Assembly: GCA_964389305.1 (NCBI GenBank)
Contig: CAYMEK010000002.1
Location: 62,001 to 126,000 of the forward strand
Reading direction: 5' to 3'
DNA from: CAYMEK01 sp964389305
GTDB lineage: Bacteria; Spirochaetota; Spirochaetia; SZUA-6; DRHE01
Length of the DNA stretch: 64,000 nt
The notes below the pieces were generated by a model that saw only the letters and a list, made by a program, of their open reading frames with translations, searched no databases and was not told the origin of the DNA. Shown piece by piece: positions 33,457 through 41,420 of the stretch. How positions within the stretch are numbered: position 1 is the stretch's first letter; each line of letters starts with the position of its first letter. The position numbers and the translations under genes were made by a program.

Positions 33457-33837
33457 TCACCGTAAAACCTTGACGCCGTACCTGGTGTATCTGTCGTCGG
33501 ATGTCACCACGGGCGCATGGTAACGCTCGGCAGTGGCAATGATGAAGCGGTCGGCGGGATCCCTATGGATCGGCGGCAACTCGGTCGCCCGAAATGCTAC
33601 GTTCGCATCCACGGGCAGCACCTCGAGCTGGTGATGGGCTACAACCCCGTCCCACCATTCCTGAACGGGTATCGGCAGCTCGAGTTTTCGGGCGAGCCAC
33701 TTGAGGGAAATCTCGAATGCGCTGATCGCCGACACGGCCACTATAGGCTCTTCATCAAGACGCGCCAGCGTTTGCGCCGACAGCGCGGTCCCATCACCCG
33801 TAAGCCAAAGGAGACCACAGGTGTCCAGGATGATCAC
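33457..33837 (-). CDS. vapC: PIN-domain toxin, VapC type
   Basis: 126 residues. PIN-domain ribonuclease: MIILDTCGLLWLTGD with the first acidic Asp, SAISAFEISLKW with the conserved Glu, and DPADRFIIATAERY with the third Asp, then VVTSDDRYTRY with the fourth. The form DTCGLLW and PIHRDPADR is that of the type II toxin group next to Phd/YefM antitoxins. It should cleave RNA when free of antitoxin. The start ATG overlaps the antitoxin stop (ATGA), so the pair is translationally coupled. Confidence 0.92.
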   Translation of the reverse strand: MIILDTCGLLWLTGDGTALSAQTLARLDEEPIVAVSAISAFEISLKWLARKLELPIPVQEWWDGVVAHHQLEVLPVDANVAFRATELPPIHRDPADRFIIATAERYHAPVVTSDDRYTRYGVKVLR

Positions 33838-34061
33838 TGAATCTCACCCCATTCCTCGGCGGAGAGATCTTCGACCGGATCGTAGTGGATCTTGATGCCG
33901 GACAATACCGGGTGCGGCTCGGAGCGCTTTGCCTTTGACCGGCCGCGCAGCTCGGCAATCGGCTTGCCGTTCCTGGTGATGATATAAACCTGACCTTTCG
34001 ATACCTCGTCCAGAATCCGGGAGAGATGGGTCTTGGCCTCATGGGTGCTGACACTCTTCAT
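33834..34061 (-). CDS. Phd/YefM-family antitoxin
   Basis: 75 residues. N-terminal DNA-binding fold of the Phd/YefM type: STHEAKTHLSRILDEVSKGQ, then VYIITRNGKPIAELRG. The C-terminus, HYDPVEDLSAEEWGEIQ, is acidic and flexible and would wrap around the PIN toxin. It should repress its own promoter as a dimer or complex; a promoter with three AGTC-containing repeats lies directly upstream. The ATG is only 6 nt beyond the -10 box and has no SD. Confidence 0.92.
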   Translation of the reverse strand: MKSVSTHEAKTHLSRILDEVSKGQVYIITRNGKPIAELRGRSKAKRSEPHPVLSGIKIHYDPVEDLSAEEWGEIQ

Positions 34062-34067
34062 AATTTG

Positions 34068-34096
34068 AGTCTACAGAACTTAGTCTACTTAGTCAA
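34068..34096 (-). promoter_or_regulatory. Toxin-antitoxin promoter and repeated operator
   Basis: On the minus strand TTGACT (34096-34091), a 17-nt spacer and TAGACT (34073-34068). Plus-strand AGTCTAC lies at 34068-34074 and 34082-34088 and AGTC at 34091-34094, so both hexamers and the spacer carry one repeat each. This is the layout of an autoregulated toxin-antitoxin operator. Confidence 0.65.
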
Positions 34097-34197
34097 TATA
34101 GAAGAACTCTGAGTGACGAAGCCAGGCGAGACAACTGTCTATCGAGAGTCCAGATCGTGGAACGTGAGAGCAACGCTGAGGCAAGTAGATGTAAGTG

Positions 34198-34225
34198 TTG
34201 CATTGCAGTACCGAATCCATAATAC
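34198..34225 (+). promoter_or_regulatory. Promoter of the MEMO-AMMECR1 cluster
   Basis: TTGCAT (34198-34203), a 16-nt spacer and TAATAC (34220-34225), 10 nt before the ATG at 34236. No SD is visible, so the leader is very short. Confidence 0.5.
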
Positions 34226-34235
34226 TCTCTAGTGT

Positions 34236-35111
34236 ATGAGCGATCAGACTGCCGCCGGCAAGAGAGTGCGCGCCTCCACCATAGAGGGCATTTTCTACCC
34301 CAGCGAAAAGGAGCTGCTGGCCGCCCGGATCGGCGAGCTGCTCGCGGATAGCCAGGCGGAGCAGGCGCGGGAGGAAATGCCGGTCGCCGCCCGCGCTCCC
34401 TACGGTATCATCGTGCCTCACGCCGCCTTCGACTACTGCGGGCACATCGCCGCCGCAGCTTTCAAGGCTGTTTCCGGATGCCGGGCCGGTACGGTCGTGC
34501 TGATCGGGCCCGTTCATCGAGAGCAGACCGAGCGGATCATCCTCCCCCAGTCACAGCTCTTTCAAACCCCTCTGGGCTCTGTGCCGGTGGCCGAAGAACT
34601 GCTGGTCGAGCTGGCCGGACGCTCACCCCGTTTTCTGTTCGACGACATACCCCACCTAGAGGAGCATTGCCTGGAAGTTCAGCTTCCCTTCGTCCAGCAC
34701 CTGTTTCCCGGCGCCGAGATCGTTCCCATCCTGCTGGGTAAATCGACCCGCGTACTGGTGCAGACCCTCGCCGACGTCCTCTGGGAGCTGTTTTCCAACC
34801 GGCTAGGCTCGGTGCTCTTCGTGATTTCGGCCAACATGAGCTCCTACCTGAGCCGGGACCGGGGACGGGCTGAATTGGAGCGTATCCTTGCCTGGATCGA
34901 GCAGGTGCAATGGCAGGCCTTGGCGGAAGCAGCCGAGCGCAGAACCATCTCCTCTTGTGGCGCCGGTTGTGTTGCTGCTATACTCCACCTGCACAGCAGG
35001 TTGCGAGGCACCGTCGAGGTTCTCCGACAGGGAAGCTCTCTGGAAATCGTGAAAGATCCGAAAAAGGTCGTTCACTACGCCGCAGTGGTCATGAAGCGGG
35101 ACGGAGAATAG
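34236..35111 (+). CDS. MEMO1-family protein (AmmeMemoRadiSam system protein B)
   Basis: 291 residues. The three residues that form the pocket in human MEMO are visible: His in IIVPHAAFDYCGHIAAAAF, His in VVLIGPVHREQ, and Cys in RRTISSCGAGCVAAIL; HLEEHCLEVQLPFVQHLFPG is the family block. MEMO is related to extradiol dioxygenases but its bacterial reaction is not settled. It is followed after 4 nt by an AMMECR1 gene, the usual AmmeMemoRadiSam pairing; the radical SAM third member is not next to them. The promoter ends 10 nt before the ATG. Confidence 0.93.
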   Translation: MSDQTAAGKRVRASTIEGIFYPSEKELLAARIGELLADSQAEQAREEMPVAARAPYGIIVPHAAFDYCGHIAAAAFKAVSGCRAGTVVLIGPVHREQTERIILPQSQLFQTPLGSVPVAEELLVELAGRSPRFLFDDIPHLEEHCLEVQLPFVQHLFPGAEIVPILLGKSTRVLVQTLADVLWELFSNRLGSVLFVISANMSSYLSRDRGRAELERILAWIEQVQWQALAEAAERRTISSCGAGCVAAILHLHSRLRGTVEVLRQGSSLEIVKDPKKVVHYAAVVMKRDGE

Positions 35112-35115
35112 ACCA

Positions 35116-35670
35116 ATGGAGTTTCAGCTCAAGGCGGAAGAAAAAGGGATCCTTCTGCGTACAGCTCGCGAGGCTATCACCGCACGGTTGCAGGAAAGAA
35201 AGCCGGTATTCCCGGAGCCCACGGCCACTCTTAAGGAAAAATGCGGGGCTTTCGTGACCCTGCACAAAGGCGAGCGGCTGCGGGGCTGCATCGGCTTCGT
35301 GGTCGCGACGAGGCCCCTGATCGAGACCGTGCGGGAGGCCGCTCGCGCCAGCGCCTTCAACGATCCCCGCTTCCCCCCTTTGAAAGCTTCCGAGCTGGGG
35401 GAGATCGACATCGAGATCTCGGTGCTCTCCCCGCTGCGCCGCGTGGCCAGCGTCGAGGAGGTACGCGTTGGAGTGCACGGCGTCATGTTGAGAAACGGCC
35501 TTTACTCCGGGCTTCTTCTTCCCCAGGTAGCCAGCGAGTACGGATGGGACCGGGAGACCTTTCTTACCCACACCTGCTACAAAGCGGGGCTGCCCGGCGA
35601 CTGCTGGCGCTCCGCTGAAACCGAAATCGAGGTATTCAGCGCCGTAGTATTCGCAGAGGAAGGGAAGTGA
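35116..35670 (+). CDS. AMMECR1-domain protein (AmmeMemoRadiSam system protein A)
   Basis: 184 residues. The invariant motif LRGCIG is present in GERLRGCIGFVVATRPL, followed by AARASAFNDPRFPPLKASEL and IDIEISVLSPLRRV, and GLYSGLLLPQVASEYGWDRE near the C-terminus. AMMECR1 is a compact alpha/beta fold of unknown biochemical activity, conserved in all domains. The stop overlaps the GTG of the next gene (GTGA), giving a coupled trio with MEMO and the pseudokinase-like protein. Confidence 0.95.
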   Translation: MEFQLKAEEKGILLRTAREAITARLQERKPVFPEPTATLKEKCGAFVTLHKGERLRGCIGFVVATRPLIETVREAARASAFNDPRFPPLKASELGEIDIEISVLSPLRRVASVEEVRVGVHGVMLRNGLYSGLLLPQVASEYGWDRETFLTHTCYKAGLPGDCWRSAETEIEVFSAVVFAEEGK

Positions 35671-37091
35671 GCCTGGATTTGCCTCGCAGACTGACTCGTG
35701 AGGAAACCGATGTTCTGGCAATTCCGATCGGGATCAGCAGGAACGAGTTTGTACTGACCAAACTATCCGGTCTTCGCAGCCTCCCGGGGCTGCTGATTAC
35801 AGGCGGGGAGTTGCGGGAATGGCCTATCGAGGGCTTTTTCAAGCACGAGAACCGTCTGTACGTGTACGGGCCGTATCTGCAAGGAACGTTTCTCGAGGCG
35901 CTGATACAAAAGCCCTATAAAGCGGTGCTGCCATTCCTTATCCGTCTGGCGCAGGCCCTGATGCTTCTCAAGAGAAAGGAGGTAACGATCGATTCCCTGC
36001 AAACCGATTCGGTGTACTTCCCCGACTCGGGGCGAGTGCTCTTCCTGCCCACGGCGCTGATGAAAGAACTCTGCAACCTTCAACCGCTGGAGCACAAGCT
36101 GCGGGTATTCGAATGCATCAATCATCCGGACCTCCGGGACCCTGAAAAGCGTGTTTCCTTCAGCCTGGGCGTGCTTCTGTACAGGGCGATCCGGGGCGAG
36201 TACCCTTTTTGTGCGGAGACCGAGGAGGAGATCCACAACCGCATCCGCCACGCCCGGCTTCTGCCCCTATCCCTGATCGAGCCCGGATTCCGGGAAGAGC
36301 TGTCCTCCAAGATCATGGCCGCCCTGGCCCGGGGCGAGGCGCCCTCCCCCACCCTAGAGCAGTGGAGCGAGATCCTGCAGAGCTGCGAGCGGGAGGGGCT
36401 GTACCGGGACATCGGTGCGGCCGAGCGGGATAGAATCGAGCGGCTGGCCGAAAAGGAACGCAAGAAAGCGACCAAGGCCTATCGCCGGCAGGTCTTCTGG
36501 CAAAAGCACTGGAAGACGGTGGCCATCGTAGCGGCAGTGGTGGTCGTGGCCGGCGTCGTGGCCGCATCATTGCTGAAGAACATTCTAGCGCCCCGGGTCA
36601 CCCGCGGCTACAGCCCCAGGCAGGTGGTGGAAGCCTTCTACACCAGCATGAACGACCTCGATCACACGACCATGGAGGACTGCGTGGTCGACGGGGCGGG
36701 CAAGGCGGTGATAAGGGAGGTGATCAACCTCTACGTGCTGTCCCGGGTCAGTCTGGGCTACGAGGGAAGATCGAATATCGTCCCGGCGAACGTCTGGGAC
36801 GAGCAGGGGCGCCCCGCCCTTGCCCCCCCGCAGACGGTCTACGGCGTAACGGACCTGCAGATTGTGCAGGAGCGAGGCGAGCCGGACCCCGTCTTCCGGG
36901 TAAGCTACACCAAGTGGATGCCGATTCCCCAAGAGGAAGCGGACACCGGCTCCCCAGGAAGCTCCGGGGGCCCGGCGGCAAATGACGGAGCACCGGCCTA
37001 CTCGAGCCAGCGGATCAGCGAACGGGTCTACCTGAGGCAGGACCGGCATGACTGGGTCATCTACCGTTTCCAGCAGATAGATACCCCATAG
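35667..37091 (+). CDS. Transmembrane pseudokinase-like protein with extracytoplasmic domain
   Basis: 474 residues, GTG start overlapping the AMMECR1 stop. The cytoplasmic part (1-280) resembles the C-lobe of a Ser/Thr kinase: VSFSLGVLLYRAIRGEYPF is the DxxSxGxxLYxLLxGxxPF helix and LEQWSEIL the end of the fold. The catalytic positions are lost: EVTIDSLQTDSVYF replaces the HRD loop, GRVLFLP the DFG, and no lysine-glutamate pair is clear. One membrane helix follows (about 284-305, VAIVAAVVVVAGVVAASLL), then an outer region (YSPRQVVEAFYTSMNDLDHT) that looks NTF2-like with a Gly/Ser insertion. It may be a receptor or scaffold. The kinase resemblance is my inference. Confidence 0.7.
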   Translation: MSLDLPRRLTREETDVLAIPIGISRNEFVLTKLSGLRSLPGLLITGGELREWPIEGFFKHENRLYVYGPYLQGTFLEALIQKPYKAVLPFLIRLAQALMLLKRKEVTIDSLQTDSVYFPDSGRVLFLPTALMKELCNLQPLEHKLRVFECINHPDLRDPEKRVSFSLGVLLYRAIRGEYPFCAETEEEIHNRIRHARLLPLSLIEPGFREELSSKIMAALARGEAPSPTLEQWSEILQSCEREGLYRDIGAAERDRIERLAEKERKKATKAYRRQVFWQKHWKTVAIVAAVVVVAGVVAASLLKNILAPRVTRGYSPRQVVEAFYTSMNDLDHTTMEDCVVDGAGKAVIREVINLYVLSRVSLGYEGRSNIVPANVWDEQGRPALAPPQTVYGVTDLQIVQERGEPDPVFRVSYTKWMPIPQEEADTGSPGSSGGPAANDGAPAYSSQRISERVYLRQDRHDWVIYRFQQIDTP

Positions 37092-37115
37092 GGCCGCGGG
37101 AGACAGGTCGACAGA

Positions 37116-38069
37116 GTGCCGCAGACAGAAAACACGATACGCCTGACCTATACAGACCAGACGCTCAACACCATGCTGAAACAGGCGGCTGAAGGCTGCA
37201 ACGCCTTCAGCCGGCATTACAACCAGGTGGAGGAGTTCTTCCTGCGCTTCGATCGGGAGTTCCTGGTACCCCAGTTGCCGATCCACCACGACGTGCGCAA
37301 CCCCACCCCCGAAACTGGCTACCTGAAGCTTCTTGCCGGTGTACTGGAGCAGCTCCTCCCACTGGCTCCTCAGGTGTTCAGGGACCTCAAACACCTCTTC
37401 GATCCGGCGGAAGTGCTGCGACCCAGTTTCTTCACCGTGTACCGCATAGAGAATAACCAGTACCTGTACCTCCTGCGCCTCGATCTCATGCCGCGTCCAC
37501 AGATACATCGGGTCGTTCGCAAGGGCTCGAACGATCTTACCGCCGCCTACTCGAGCAACGTCCTGTTCCTGGAATCCTCCTTCATCCCGTTGAAGGGAAT
37601 CCAATCCAGTCCGGGTGGGATCAGCTCTTTCCTGGTGGACCAGAGCATCTCCAACACCTGGGTGGACGAGAGCGGGAGGGGCTACTTCGTTCAGGGTATC
37701 TGGATCGACAACGACCTCACCAAGTTTTTCAGCAAGCTCTTCCTCCCGGAAAAAAAGCGTACCTACCCCTTCTACCCTTTTGTCTGCAAGTACAAGACCG
37801 TCTGCCTGAACGTGATCGACCTCGATGCCGAAACCAGGAGGAAAACGCTCCCCTACCTGCACCGGGCCCTTGCTTTCCTGCGTCCGGTCATGGGAGAAAT
37901 AGAGGCCGCGCTTCGAGACCAGGACTTTTCGGAGCGCAATACTACCTTTCAGAACCTCAGGCGCAAGGTACCGCCGGCCTGGACGGAAGTCTGGAAAGAT
38001 ATCCGGCTCGAGGTCTATCTCGACGAGCAGGATATGAAAGAATACCGCATTGAAGATACGCAGCGCTGA
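37116..38069 (+). CDS. Hypothetical protein, cytoplasmic
   Basis: 317 residues, GTG start at 37116, 24 nt after the previous gene. No signal peptide or membrane helix. The sequence has an alpha/beta character with KGSNDLTAAYSSNVLFLESS, GRGYFVQGIWIDNDLTKFF and YPFVCKYKTVCLNVIDLDAE; nothing points to a catalytic motif. I do not recognise the family. It overlaps murD by 20 bp and follows the MEMO-AMMECR1-pseudokinase genes, so it belongs to the same transcription unit. Confidence 0.8.
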   Translation: MPQTENTIRLTYTDQTLNTMLKQAAEGCNAFSRHYNQVEEFFLRFDREFLVPQLPIHHDVRNPTPETGYLKLLAGVLEQLLPLAPQVFRDLKHLFDPAEVLRPSFFTVYRIENNQYLYLLRLDLMPRPQIHRVVRKGSNDLTAAYSSNVLFLESSFIPLKGIQSSPGGISSFLVDQSISNTWVDESGRGYFVQGIWIDNDLTKFFSKLFLPEKKRTYPFYPFVCKYKTVCLNVIDLDAETRRKTLPYLHRALAFLRPVMGEIEAALRDQDFSERNTTFQNLRRKVPPAWTEVWKDIRLEVYLDEQDMKEYRIEDTQR

Positions 38070-39459
38070 CATCCCTTCCCTGCGGGTCACGGTGATGGGC
38101 CTGGGCCTGCACGGCGGCGGCCTGGCTTCGGCTCTGTTTTTCGCCCATCGCGGCGCCCGGGTTACGGTGACGGACAGCCGCCGTGATTCCGGTGTGTTCG
38201 AGCCGCTGCTTCCCAGGCTCAGGGAAGCAGGTGTACGGACCGTACTGGGGCGCCACGAAAGGAAAGATTTCATCCAGACCGACCTGGTCGTCAAGAATCC
38301 CGCCGTCCCTCCCTCTTCCCAGTTTCTGGCGGCGGCCCGGGAGCGGGGCATACCGGTGGAGACGGACCTGTCTGTGTTCCTGCAGCTGTGCTCCAACCGG
38401 CTGATCGCCGTTACCGGCTCCAAGGGCAAGTCCACCACTGCGGCGGCTGTCCATTTCTGCCTGAGCGAATCCTATCCCGGCGCCAGGCTGGGCGGGAACA
38501 TCACGGTCAATCCGCTGTCCTTCCTCGAAGAGATCGATCCGGAGGATCCGATCGTGCTCGAGCTCTCCTCCTGGCAGCTAGCCGATCTCAAGGGAAAAGA
38601 GCTGCTGGCCCCCGAGGTGGCGGTGATGACCGTGATCCTGCCTGACCACATGGACAGGTATCCGGATATGGACTCCTACATCGCCGATAAGAAAGAGATC
38701 TTCAGCGCCCAAAGACCCGAGCAATACGCCCTTTTCAACCACCAGGATCCCTGGCAGCGGGGACTCGAGGCGCAGAGCCGGGCGCAGGCGCGCTACTTTT
38801 CCACTGCCGCCCTGCCAGGTCACCTGGAGGGCGCGTATCTGAGGGTCCGGGGCGCGGTTATCCGGGAGAGAGGACGTGAGATCAACCTTCGCCTAGACCC
38901 CTTGTCGGTGCTCGGCGAGCACAATCGGCTGAATCTGTTGGCCGCAGCCCTGGCCTGCCGCTGCTTCGGGCTCGAGGCGCGGTCGTTAGCTTCCCGCCTG
39001 CGGCGTTTCCCGGGCATCGAGCATCGGCTGGAACCCCTGGGAGAGATCGGCGGTGTGCGCTACTTTAATGACTCGGCGGCCACTATCCCCGAGGCCACGG
39101 CGGCGGCGCTGCGCGCCCTGAAAAAACCAATTGTGCTGATCACCGGCGGTACGGATAAGAACCTAGACTTCCGCTGCCTGGCTGAGGCGATCGATCTGGC
39201 CGAAGCGGTGGTTCTTCTACGCGGCAGCGCTACGGAGAAGATCGCGGCCCTGCTGGAGGCACGAGGGATCGCCTTCCTGGGACCGGCTGCCACCCTCGAG
39301 CAAGCTCTGGAGCTGGCCTGCGGCCGGGCCGCGCCGGGAAGCTCCGTCCTGTTTTCACCCGCTTCGGCTTCCTTCGAGCTGTTTCTAAACGAGTTCGACC
39401 GGGGAAGGCAGTTCAAGAAGCTGGTTCAGGCTTTGAGGAAAGGCGGAGATCAGGTCTGA
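38050..39459 (+). CDS. murD: UDP-N-acetylmuramoylalanine-D-glutamate ligase
   Basis: 469 residues, TTG start at 38050, 20 bp inside the previous gene. It adds D-Glu to UDP-MurNAc-L-Ala with ATP. Hallmarks: N-terminal VTVMGLGLHGGGLASALFF, Mur ligase P-loop AVTGSKGKSTTAAAVHF, GARLGGNITVNPLSFL, and the MurD-type VLELSSWQLADLKG, then HNRLNLLAAALACRCFG and FPGIEHRLEPLGEIGGVRYF in the C-terminal domain. Length suits MurD. Cytoplasmic peptidoglycan precursor pathway; murB lies at 19755-20675. Confidence 0.94.
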   Translation: MKIRSADIPSLRVTVMGLGLHGGGLASALFFAHRGARVTVTDSRRDSGVFEPLLPRLREAGVRTVLGRHERKDFIQTDLVVKNPAVPPSSQFLAAARERGIPVETDLSVFLQLCSNRLIAVTGSKGKSTTAAAVHFCLSESYPGARLGGNITVNPLSFLEEIDPEDPIVLELSSWQLADLKGKELLAPEVAVMTVILPDHMDRYPDMDSYIADKKEIFSAQRPEQYALFNHQDPWQRGLEAQSRAQARYFSTAALPGHLEGAYLRVRGAVIRERGREINLRLDPLSVLGEHNRLNLLAAALACRCFGLEARSLASRLRRFPGIEHRLEPLGEIGGVRYFNDSAATIPEATAAALRALKKPIVLITGGTDKNLDFRCLAEAIDLAEAVVLLRGSATEKIAALLEARGIAFLGPAATLEQALELACGRAAPGSSVLFSPASASFELFLNEFDRGRQFKKLVQALRKGGDQV

Positions 39460-39549
39460 GCGGAAGCCTCCGCGACCGAAGGACGTCAGCGAGCCGCCGG
39501 CCGGGCTTCCGTACAGGCTGTAAAACAGCCTTGGCGGCAGGTCGGCTCA

Positions 39550-40287
39550 TCAGCTGGTGGTGAGGTTGCCGAGAATACGGCGGTACAGCGTGGAAAAGCG
39601 CTCGATGCGGCCGAGCTTGAGACTGGCATCATGTTTCCAGATGCTGGCCGTAAAATCCTGTACCACCCTGGAGAAATACTCGTGGGCCCGGCGCAGCTCG
39701 ACCAGGCCGTCGGCGAACCTCTGATAAGCGTCATCCCGTGGTTTGAAATGAACCACGCGGCGTTGCGAGAGCGAGCGGTACAGAGCTTCCACTCCTTGAA
39801 TGGCCCGGGAGAAGTGGACAAAGCCCTGCTTGTAGTAGGCGTAGGAGGGATCCTTGTGAAAGCCCAGGTCGGTGCGCTTGCCCGGGGTGTCCGCCACCCC
39901 GGTGGCACCTGCCTGGGTCTGGTGGCCGCCCGCAGGCTCGGCCTTCCCCGTCCTGCCGCCGCTGCCGCCCGCCCGCTGCCTGGCGGCACCGCGATCCGCC
40001 CCCTCGGCGCTCTCCGTGAAGCAAGCCGAGCCGGCCCGGGCGCGGCCGGTTTCCTCCGAAGAGGGTCCCTCGCTGCCCGGAAAACCGCGGTCCAATCTGG
40101 CCTGGCTCATCAGGTAGGCGTAAGCCTCGTTCAGGGCGATCATCTTGAGCTCCTGAACGGCTTTTCTTTCTTCTGGGAAGATATCGGGATGATTGCGCCT
40201 CGCGAGCAGGTAGTAAGCCCTCTTTATCTCCCTCCTGTTCGCTCCGGGCTCGAGTCCCAGTTGCTGCCAAAAAAACCTATCGCTCAT
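39550..40287 (-). CDS. J-domain protein
   Basis: 245 residues. An N-terminal J domain of about 65 residues has the HPD motif in ARRNHPDIFPEERKA between helices II and III, enough to stimulate an Hsp70 such as DnaK. There is no Gly/Phe region, zinc finger or client domain of DnaJ. The middle (about 75-115) is low-complexity Gly/Ala/Arg with short repeats, and the C-terminal 100 residues are helical (YAYYKQGFVHFSRAIQGVEA) without a known fold. A type III J-protein with unknown client. It lies 10 nt after the VanY-like gene on the same strand. Confidence 0.88.
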   Translation of the reverse strand: MSDRFFWQQLGLEPGANRREIKRAYYLLARRNHPDIFPEERKAVQELKMIALNEAYAYLMSQARLDRGFPGSEGPSSEETGRARAGSACFTESAEGADRGAARQRAGGSGGRTGKAEPAGGHQTQAGATGVADTPGKRTDLGFHKDPSYAYYKQGFVHFSRAIQGVEALYRSLSQRRVVHFKPRDDAYQRFADGLVELRRAHEYFSRVVQDFTASIWKHDASLKLGRIERFSTLYRRILGNLTTS

Positions 40288-40297
40288 ATCAGGACGT

Positions 40298-41359
40298 TCA
40301 ACGGCAGGCGCCTGCAGACGCCCGCAGATGCTCCTCCCCCACCCAGAGGTACTCCCACGGCTCCGGCTCCGGTCCCTGGCCTTCGGCTCCCTGCGGATAG
40401 CTGGGGATGAAACCGAAGCGTTTGGCGTTCAGGTAGTTACGGGCCGAAAGCCAGTCGAATCCCCGTGTGTTTTCAAACTCGGTGAAGGCCTGCCCCTGGG
40501 AGGGATCGGAGACATCGATCGCGCAGCCGCTGTGATGCCTTGAGAATCCCGGGATGGAGCTGTAGCGCAGCACGGCCTCGATCGCCCGGTCCGCGGCACC
40601 GGAAGCGATCTCGGCGGGGGTGTACTCTCTGCCCGCCTCCTGCAACTCTACGCTGCGCAGCTCGGACAGGAATATCTGCCGCTGTCTTGGAATGGAGCGG
40701 TAGGCGGAAACCAGCTCCAGCCGGATTCCGTCCTGCCGGGCCGCGGCCTGCAGGCGCTGCCAGTCGGCCAGGACGCCGGGCTGAAGCAAATGGCGGCCCC
40801 AGGCCGCCAGGGCTTGGTCAGCGACCTGCGGCCGGAGCCGGTAGCCCCGCGTCCTGGCCAGGGCCACGATCCTGGCGTCCGCAGCCGGCTGTCCCGTGAT
40901 TGGCGGTGGGGTTTCTACCGCCTGCGTGTTCGACCAGCTCAGAGTATCGGCCAGCTCCTTGAAGCCGTTTGCCGTGTAACTGTTGTACAGGCAGACCAGG
41001 TCCCACTGCGGATCACCGGGCCGCGCTCCGGTGCTCATGAACAGCAGCCTGCTGCGAAGGCCGCTTACCAGCTCCTCGAGCTGCCCGCGGCGCTGCAGCC
41101 GCTCCTTCCGTGGTGCCTGCGCCAGGGAGTCGAGGAATTTCTTCTCGGCCTGCAGATCGAAGTCCGGGTGGCGGGCCAAGAGATCGCGGCCCTGGGCGAG
41201 CAGAACCTCGAAGGCGGTGAGGAGCCGACGTTCTTCCATCTCCCGCTGTTCCTTTCGCTTTCGGTATGCGGACAGGGAGTAAGCGCCGACCCCGATCACG
41301 ATCAGCAGGAGCAGCGGCAGGCATACATAGAGGACTAACACTGTTCGGCGTGAACGCAT
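40298..41359 (-). CDS. D-alanyl-D-alanine carboxypeptidase, VanY type
   Basis: 353 residues from the ATG at 41359; an in-frame GTG at 41419 directly follows the pta stop and would add 20 residues. An N-terminal signal anchor (RRTVLVLYVCLPLLLLIVIG) and a charged helical stretch precede a VanY domain: LELVSAYRSIPRQRQIFLSE, then SIPGFSRHHSGCAIDVSDP, with zinc-binding His and Asp, and WLSARNYLNAKRFGFIPSY, with PEPWEYLWVG near the end. It should trim the terminal D-Ala from peptidoglycan stems in the periplasm. The second zinc His is less clear. Between pta and the J-domain gene. Confidence 0.87.
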   Translation of the reverse strand: MRSRRTVLVLYVCLPLLLLIVIGVGAYSLSAYRKRKEQREMEERRLLTAFEVLLAQGRDLLARHPDFDLQAEKKFLDSLAQAPRKERLQRRGQLEELVSGLRSRLLFMSTGARPGDPQWDLVCLYNSYTANGFKELADTLSWSNTQAVETPPPITGQPAADARIVALARTRGYRLRPQVADQALAAWGRHLLQPGVLADWQRLQAAARQDGIRLELVSAYRSIPRQRQIFLSELRSVELQEAGREYTPAEIASGAADRAIEAVLRYSSIPGFSRHHSGCAIDVSDPSQGQAFTEFENTRGFDWLSARNYLNAKRFGFIPSYPQGAEGQGPEPEPWEYLWVGEEHLRASAGACR

Positions 41360-41420
41360 CGTTACCGCTCGTTGGGGCCTTCTCACCTTCGTTCCCGGAT
41401 CCTGCGGCCTCCTGAGCACT

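Noticed and set aside
33457..34061. Toxin-antitoxin pair as part of a genomic island
   Set aside because: No integrase, direct repeats or tRNA target flank it; the neighbours are ordinary chromosomal genes.
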